A stretch of 11,505 bases of DNA from Lentimicrobium sp. (lineage in GTDB: Bacteria > Bacteroidota > Bacteroidia > Flavobacteriales > Flavobacteriaceae), in NCBI GenBank assembly GCA_022758945.1, contig JAEMQE010000199.1:1-11505 (forward strand), written 5' to 3'. Position 1 is the stretch's first letter, and each line of letters opens with the position of its first letter. The notes under the pieces are model-generated. The model saw nothing but the letters and a program-made list of their open reading frames with translations. It did no database searches and was not told the DNA's origin. The translations under genes were made by a program, and so were the position numbers. Below, piece after piece: positions 7,006 through 11,505 of the stretch.

Positions 7006-8202
7006 ATGCAAACAAAAACCATCCAAAAAAGAATTCAGTCCATCGATATCCTTCGTGGAATTGCAATGGTACTAATGGCACTCGATCACGTGAGAGATTA
7101 TTTTCATATTACTGCCTGGACAGATGACCCTTTGAATTTGGAAACTACAACTCCAGCATTATTTTTCACCAGATGGATTACTCATTTTTGTGCACCAACA
7201 TTTGTATTTCTATCTGGAGTTTCTATTTATTTACAGAGTTTAAGAAAAACCAAAAACGAATTGAGTATTTTTTTGATGAAGCGTGGGTTGTGGTTGGTAT
7301 TTTTAGAAGTCACTGTTATTTCACTTGGATGGTCATACAATCCAAATTATAATTTCATTTTTCTTCAAGTTATATGGGTTATTGGAATAAGTATGTTTCT
7401 GTTGGGATTACTCATTCAGGTTTCCTATGAATTTATTTTAGGATTAGGATTATTGTTTGTTTTTGGCCACAATCTTTTAGATTTTGTTGAAGCTGCAGAT
7501 AGTTACAAACCAACTTTCTTATGGGATTTATTGCACCACGGGAACTTTGCTTTTTATAATTTATGGGGTTCACATACTGCTGTTGTATTTTATCCAATAA
7601 TTCCTTGGTCAGGATTAATGATGCTGGGATATTGTGCAGGAATACTTTTTACTTCCAAGTATTCTGCTGAGCAAAGAGCAAAAATTCTTATCCGAATTGG
7701 CGCTGGTTTATTACTCCTTTTTGTGGTACTCCGATTGATAAATGTCTACGGAAATCCTGTAGTTTGGAGTACTCAAAAAACCAATTTTTATACCTTCCTT
7801 TCTATTATTAATGTGCATAAATATCCACCGTCTTTGATGTATATGTGTATTACGATTGGAATTGCTTTGTTAGTATTAGTCCTTCTCGAAAAAATGGAAA
7901 ATAGATTTACTCGAATAATGTCAATTTTTGGGAGAACCGCTTTCTTTTATTACATCTTGCATCTTTATTTGATACATTTCCTTTGTATGATTAATTTCTA
8001 CATAAACGGTCATTCGGTTAGTGAAAGTGTCGTAAATATTAAAACTAATCTTTTCTATTTTATAACTCCAGGCGAAGGATATGGATTAATTGTAGTTTAT
8101 ATTATTTGGATTACAGTAATTCTTGCTTTATTTCCTTTATGCAAATGGTACGACAACTACAAACAATCTCACAAAGAAAAATGGTGGTTGAGTTATTTGT
8201 AA
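7006..8202 (+). CDS. Multi-span membrane protein of the HGSNAT-like (DUF1624) acyltransferase family
   Basis: This 398-residue inner-membrane protein has about ten hydrophobic segments. The N-terminal block QSIDILRGIAMVLMALDHVRDYF at 11-33 followed by FFTRWITHFCAPTFVFLSG at 53-71 is the signature of the PF07786/DUF1624 group, related to heparan-alpha-glucosaminide N-acetyltransferase. That enzyme moves acetyl from cytosolic acetyl-CoA to a sugar on the far side of the membrane. His34 in 'DYFHITAW' lines up by eye with the 'YFKHASW' stretch of human HGSNAT that holds its proposed active-site His. His28 in 'LDHVRD' is also highly conserved. Bacterial members are mostly uncharacterised, so acetyl transfer to an envelope sugar is a family-based guess. 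The C-terminus is a short cytoplasmic tail rich in Trp, Tyr and Lys. It starts 11 bases after the TPR gene, so co-transcription is likely. Confidence 0.87.
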   Translation: MQTKTIQKRIQSIDILRGIAMVLMALDHVRDYFHITAWTDDPLNLETTTPALFFTRWITHFCAPTFVFLSGVSIYLQSLRKTKNELSIFLMKRGLWLVFLEVTVISLGWSYNPNYNFIFLQVIWVIGISMFLLGLLIQVSYEFILGLGLLFVFGHNLLDFVEAADSYKPTFLWDLLHHGNFAFYNLWGSHTAVVFYPIIPWSGLMMLGYCAGILFTSKYSAEQRAKILIRIGAGLLLLFVVLRLINVYGNPVVWSTQKTNFYTFLSIINVHKYPPSLMYMCITIGIALLVLVLLEKMENRFTRIMSIFGRTAFFYYILHLYLIHFLCMINFYINGHSVSESVVNIKTNLFYFITPGEGYGLIVVYIIWITVILALFPLCKWYDNYKQSHKEKWWLSYL

Positions 8203-8255
8203 ATCAAAACCAAATAACGAAATTGCAAATTAAAATTTATCAATTGTTACAAAAT

Positions 8256-9749
8256 ATGAAAAAAAGAAAATTTCCATCCGCTCAAACCATTTTATTGGTG
8301 ATAGCAGCATTAGTTGCGCTGCTAACTTGGGTTATTCCCTCGGGAAAATATGATAGTTTAACCTATAATAAATTAGACAATACCTTCATCATACTGAGCA
8401 AAGGAAAAACAACCCTGATTCCTGGAAGTCAAAAATCATTAGACCAACTTAACATCAAAATACCTCTCAAAAATTTTACCAACGGAGCTATATACAAACC
8501 CATAAGCATTCCCAATACTTATGAGAAAGTAGCTGCCAATCCACAAGGTTTTTTTGAGTTTGTCCAATCCCCTATCAAGGGAATAATTGAAGCATCGGAT
8601 GTTATTTTTTTAGTACTTTTCATTGGCGGATTAATTGGAATCATGAATCTTACCGGAGCTTTTGATGCTGGAATTATATGGATGTCAAGCGTTCTCAAAG
8701 GGAGAGAATATATTTTAATAATACTCACAACAACATTAGTCGCTTTAGGTGGAACTACTTTTGGTTTCGCTGAAGAAACATTGGCTTTTATCCCCATTTT
8801 AATCCCGGTTTTTATTGCTGCAAAGTATGATGCAATGGTGGGAATAGCTTGTGTTTTCTTGGGTTCATCAGTTGGTTCCATGTGTTCCACTACTAACCCA
8901 TTTGCAGCCATTATTGCTTCGGATGCAGCTGGTATTAATTGGACAACTGGCCTTTATGGCAGAGTGATGATGTTTTGTGTTTGTACCACAATTTCGATTC
9001 TTTATATACTTCGTTATGCAAAGCGTGTTAAAAATGATGCTGCAAATTCAATTATTTTTGACCAAAAAGTAGAAATGGAAAAATTGTTTGGTGGTGTTTC
9101 AGAAACCAAGAATATCAAGTTTAATAATAAACTTAGAATTATTATTTTCCTATTTACAGCCAGTTTTATCATAATGGTTATAGGCGTTTCGCTATTGGAT
9201 TGGTGGTTTACCGAGATGGCTTCCGTCTTTTTAGTTGGTGCTTTATTAATTGGAATTGTTGCCAAAATAAACGAAAGTGACTTTGTAAATGCTTTTTCTA
9301 AAGGAGCTGGAGAATTACTGGGAGTTGCTTTCATCATTGGCATTGCAAGAGGAGTTTCTATTCTTATGAAAGATGGATGTATCAGTGATACCGTACTTTA
9401 TAATACCAGCGCCATAACCGAAGGAATGAATAAAGGAGTGTTTGTAAATGCCTTATTTTTTATCTATAATGGATTATCATTCTTTATTCCTTCATCATCT
9501 GGAATGGCGGTACTTTCAATGCCAATTATGTCTCCACTGGCCGATACAGTTGGCATTGGCAGAGAAATAATTGTAAACACATACATGTATGGAATGGGAA
9601 TATTTGGCATAATCAATCCAACTGGGTTAATATTAGCAACATTAGGCATTGCAAAAATTGGGTTTGATAAATGGCTAAAATTTATTTGGCCTTTGGTGAT
9701 TATTCTAACATTAATTTCAATGGCGTTTTTAACGATTTCTGTTTATTAA
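8256..9749 (+). CDS. YfcC/DcuC-superfamily membrane carrier (PF03606-type)
   Basis: This 497-residue protein is a polytopic membrane carrier of the YfcC group within the DcuC/C4-dicarboxylate anaerobic carrier superfamily. Met at 8256 is chosen because the family N-terminus starts here: basic MKKRKFPSAQ, then the first span and 'WVIPSGKYD' at 25-33. The frame is open from 8106, but that would overlap the preceding gene by 97 bases and add 50 residues with no family resemblance. Between spans 1 and 2 lies a polar loop of about 80 residues containing LIPGSQKSLDQL. Key motifs are GGTTFGFAEETLAFIP at 165-180 and its C-half counterpart FFIPSSSGMAVLSMPIMSPLAD at 409-430, the two re-entrant signatures of this group. 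FLGSSVGSMCSTTNPF at 201-216 is the usual third one. Substrates proposed for the family include dicarboxylates, short-chain fatty acids, amino acids and peptides; none can be chosen here. It is the last gene of the run, and I see no clear terminator after it. Confidence 0.92.
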   Translation: MKKRKFPSAQTILLVIAALVALLTWVIPSGKYDSLTYNKLDNTFIILSKGKTTLIPGSQKSLDQLNIKIPLKNFTNGAIYKPISIPNTYEKVAANPQGFFEFVQSPIKGIIEASDVIFLVLFIGGLIGIMNLTGAFDAGIIWMSSVLKGREYILIILTTTLVALGGTTFGFAEETLAFIPILIPVFIAAKYDAMVGIACVFLGSSVGSMCSTTNPFAAIIASDAAGINWTTGLYGRVMMFCVCTTISILYILRYAKRVKNDAANSIIFDQKVEMEKLFGGVSETKNIKFNNKLRIIIFLFTASFIIMVIGVSLLDWWFTEMASVFLVGALLIGIVAKINESDFVNAFSKGAGELLGVAFIIGIARGVSILMKDGCISDTVLYNTSAITEGMNKGVFVNALFFIYNGLSFFIPSSSGMAVLSMPIMSPLADTVGIGREIIVNTYMYGMGIFGIINPTGLILATLGIAKIGFDKWLKFIWPLVIILTLISMAFLTISVY

Positions 9750-9817
9750 TGTAAACAAAGTTTTTCAAAACAATTTTAAAAATTAAAAAAAGTCAGACAA
9801 ATGTAGATTTATCAAAA

Positions 9818-11182
9818 TTAGTTTTGATCCATCAAATACATCATTGCGGCCATAGTTGCGGCTCCTAATTCTAATTCTCGTTTATTAATAGCGTCAAATT
9901 TGTCATTTGCTGCATGATGATAATCGAAATAGCGTTGTGAATCTGGTTTTAAACCTGCTTTCACAACTGCTTTTGAAGTCAATGGTTCAATATCAGAACC
10001 ACTGTGTCCTTTCACAAAACTATGAATTAAATAAGGTTCGAATAGTGTTTTCCAACTAAGGATTTTAGCAAAATTAGCATCATCACTTTCTATAGAAAAT
10101 CCTCTTGGAGAAAATCCTCCCGAGTCACTTTCCAATGCAAAAATGTGGTTTTCATTATTGGCTTTAGCCAATTCTTCGTATTTTTTCCCTCCTCTTCCAC
10201 CGTTTTCTTCATTCATAAAAAGCACAACCCGAAGCGTATTTTTGGGTTTGTAACCAATGTTTTTGAAGATATTCGCCACTTCCATACTTTGCACAATTCC
10301 AGCTCCATCGTCGTGAGAACCGTCGGCAAGATCCCAAGAATCAAGGTGTCCGCCCACAACCATAATATTTTCTGGATGCTCACTTCCTTTTATTTCGCCA
10401 ATAACATTATAAGACAAAACATCTTCCATAAGTTGGCAAGATTGTTTCAAATAGAACTTTAAATTTGGATTGTTTTTTAAGGTTTTACTCAACAATTCTG
10501 CTGCATTTGTACTGATTGCCGCCGTTGGAATGTATTGTGATTTTGGAATATCACCATAACTTTGATTACCTGTATGCGGAAAATCGTCTAAACGCAAATT
10601 CATGGAGCGAACAATTGTCGCTACTGCACCAAATTTTGAAGCTTCTTTTGCACCAGCATATCTTTGATCAACACAACCGCTATAAGAAACGAATGTTTCA
10701 ATATTTTCTGGTTCCATTGGTCTGTTGAAAAATACAATTTTACCTTTTATTTTTTCGCCCAAAGCTTCTAATTCCTTAATGCCTTTCACTTCGATAACTT
10801 CGGCAGTGATTCCATTTTTTGGTGTAGCAACAGAACCTCCAAGTGCACAAACAGGAATGTTAGTTTTAATTTTATTGTCTAAAATATAAGCAGTTTCTTT
10901 TTCACCTCGAACCCATTTTGGCACCATCACTTCCTGAAGATAAACTCGGTCAAAACCCAAAGTTTCCAATTGAGCCTTAGTATATTGAACCGCTTTTTCG
11001 GCATTGGCGGAGCCTGATAATCGAGCTCCAATGGAATTGGAAAGATAATCTAGCCAAGAATAACATTTCGAATTGGTTAAAGATGATTTGTAGATTTCCT
11101 TGATGGTTTGTTCTTCTTTAGTTTGGGCAAAAATTGCAAATCCTGTAAAAAATAAAAGAGTTAAAAAAGCTGTTTTTTTCAT
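9818..11182 (-). CDS. Exported M28-family zinc aminopeptidase/carboxypeptidase with PA-like insert
   Basis: This 454-residue protein has a clear signal peptide (Met-Lys-Lys, hydrophobic 5-18, cleavage near 'IFAQ' at 17-20) and is therefore periplasmic or secreted. After an N-terminal helical part, residues about 115-230 form a PA-like insert, with KIKGKIVFFNRPM at 144-156. The catalytic half carries every expected M28 residue: His279 and Asp281 (GGHLDSWD), bridging Asp291 (SHDDGAG), general base Glu325 and ligand Glu326 (NEEN), Asp353 (ESDSGG), and a His at 422/423 (DYHHAAND). The arrangement resembles plasma glutamate carboxypeptidase (CPQ) relatives, which cleave small peptides and have a co-catalytic two-zinc site. 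The partial fibronectin-domain gene lies 24 bases upstream on the same strand, so the two may be co-transcribed. It converges tail-to-tail with the carrier gene over a 68-base gap. A link with peptide uptake by that carrier is only speculation. Confidence 0.94.
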   Translation of the reverse strand: MKKTAFLTLLFFTGFAIFAQTKEEQTIKEIYKSSLTNSKCYSWLDYLSNSIGARLSGSANAEKAVQYTKAQLETLGFDRVYLQEVMVPKWVRGEKETAYILDNKIKTNIPVCALGGSVATPKNGITAEVIEVKGIKELEALGEKIKGKIVFFNRPMEPENIETFVSYSGCVDQRYAGAKEASKFGAVATIVRSMNLRLDDFPHTGNQSYGDIPKSQYIPTAAISTNAAELLSKTLKNNPNLKFYLKQSCQLMEDVLSYNVIGEIKGSEHPENIMVVGGHLDSWDLADGSHDDGAGIVQSMEVANIFKNIGYKPKNTLRVVLFMNEENGGRGGKKYEELAKANNENHIFALESDSGGFSPRGFSIESDDANFAKILSWKTLFEPYLIHSFVKGHSGSDIEPLTSKAVVKAGLKPDSQRYFDYHHAANDKFDAINKRELELGAATMAAMMYLMDQN

Positions 11183-11206
11183 TCTATTAGTAGGTAAAAT
11201 TTGTTT

Positions 11207-11505
11207 TTATTCTGATTTTTTTATTTCGGTTCGAGGACCAATCCCGTTATTATTGAATGCTTCAATCTGAAAATAATAAGCATCTGATTTATCCAATCCG
11301 TTAAAATAGTATTCATTTTTTCCGTAAACCATTATTGAACCGTACATTTTGTCTGGGGATTTGCCAAAATAAATTACATATCCATCAGCATTGGGTTCTT
11401 GCTGCCACTTGAACCAAACATTGCGACGTTCTCCTTTTTTCATAGGTTCTGTGCGCAAAGGAACAAAATTATTGACAATTCCGGGAGAATTTCCGCTTCC
11501 TTTTC
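11207..11505 (-). CDS. Partial gene: C-terminal fibronectin-III-like domain, possibly of a glycoside hydrolase
   Basis: Reading on the - strand, the frame is open from the window edge down to TAA at 11207-11209, giving the last 98 residues of a longer protein. The TTG at 11456-11458 that could serve as a start is most likely an internal Leu, because coding continues upstream with a Gly/Ser/Asn linker (KGSGNSPGIVNNFVP). The visible part fits one fibronectin-III-like beta sandwich: VWFKWQQEPNADGYVIYFG, then DKMYGSIMVYG, then a strand leading to LDKSDAYYFQIEAFNNNGIG. This DGYVIYFG...DKMY...YYFQIEAFN pattern is known from the C-terminal ends of Bacteroidota glycoside hydrolases (GH43-type among them), but the catalytic part is outside the window, so the enzyme type is not established. 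The M28 peptidase gene follows 24 bases downstream. Confidence 0.85.
   Translation of the reverse strand, partial: KGSGNSPGIVNNFVPLRTEPMKKGERRNVWFKWQQEPNADGYVIYFGKSPDKMYGSIMVYGKNEYYFNGLDKSDAYYFQIEAFNNNGIGPRTEIKKSE

Noticed and set aside
8106..8255. Upstream ATG at 8106 as the start of the carrier
   Set aside because: It lies 97 bases inside the preceding gene and adds 50 residues without family resemblance; the recognised family N-terminus begins at 8256.
8519..8911. 130-codon frame on the - strand opposite the carrier
   Set aside because: It is a shadow of a well-supported membrane protein, has no leader and shows no recognisable domain.
9811..9828. 7-bp inverted repeat (ATCAAAA / TTTTGAT) spanning the stop codon of the M28 gene
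   Set aside because: The stem is AT-rich and short and is not followed by a T run on either strand, so a terminator call is not supported.

Overview
The window is AT-rich, with dense protein-coding genes on both strands. It looks like chromosomal DNA of a Bacteroidota species, most likely a Flavobacterium-type member of the Flavobacteriaceae. The support is low GC, A-rich leaders without Shine-Dalgarno sequences, many exported proteins whose signal peptides end in '-AQ', a lipoprotein with a Bacteroidota-style lipobox, and a C-terminal fibronectin-III-like domain of the kind seen on Bacteroidota polysaccharide enzymes. I see no tRNA, rRNA, CRISPR array, insertion sequence or phage gene, and no gene-free stretch longer than about 100 bases.

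Region 1 (1-2710, + strand) holds three independent-looking genes separated by strong hairpins. A terminator at 28-65 ends whatever lies upstream. Next come an exported protein with two weakly similar halves (95-853) and its terminator, then an extended short-chain dehydrogenase/reductase (910-1848). An 18-codon reading frame of uncertain meaning follows. The last gene is a lipoprotein made of two clearly duplicated alpha/beta domains (1937-2653), ended by an 18-bp perfect hairpin.

Region 2 (2754-9749, + strand) is a co-directional run of five genes with gaps of 11-53 bases, probably one transcript. It encodes a membrane-anchored SGNH/GDSL-type esterase or acyltransferase, an MBOAT-family membrane O-acyltransferase, an exported TPR protein with an unusual histidine/cysteine cluster, a multi-span membrane protein of the HGSNAT-like (DUF1624) acyltransferase group, and a YfcC/DcuC-type carrier. 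The first two form a recognised kind of pair that moves acyl groups, usually acetyl, across the inner membrane onto an exported glycan. A second membrane acyltransferase family in the same run suggests, by inference only, a wider cell-envelope acylation function. The roles of the TPR protein and the carrier in it are unknown.

Region 3 (9818-11505, - strand) converges on region 2. It holds an exported M28-family zinc peptidase with a complete set of metal and catalytic residues. Upstream of it is the C-terminal end of a gene that continues past the window edge and ends in a fibronectin-III-like domain.

Two start sites were moved downstream from the longest possible frames: the TPR protein to 5288, where a signal peptide begins, and the carrier to 8256, where the family N-terminus begins. 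Functions are assigned from motifs read by eye; no database search was run.
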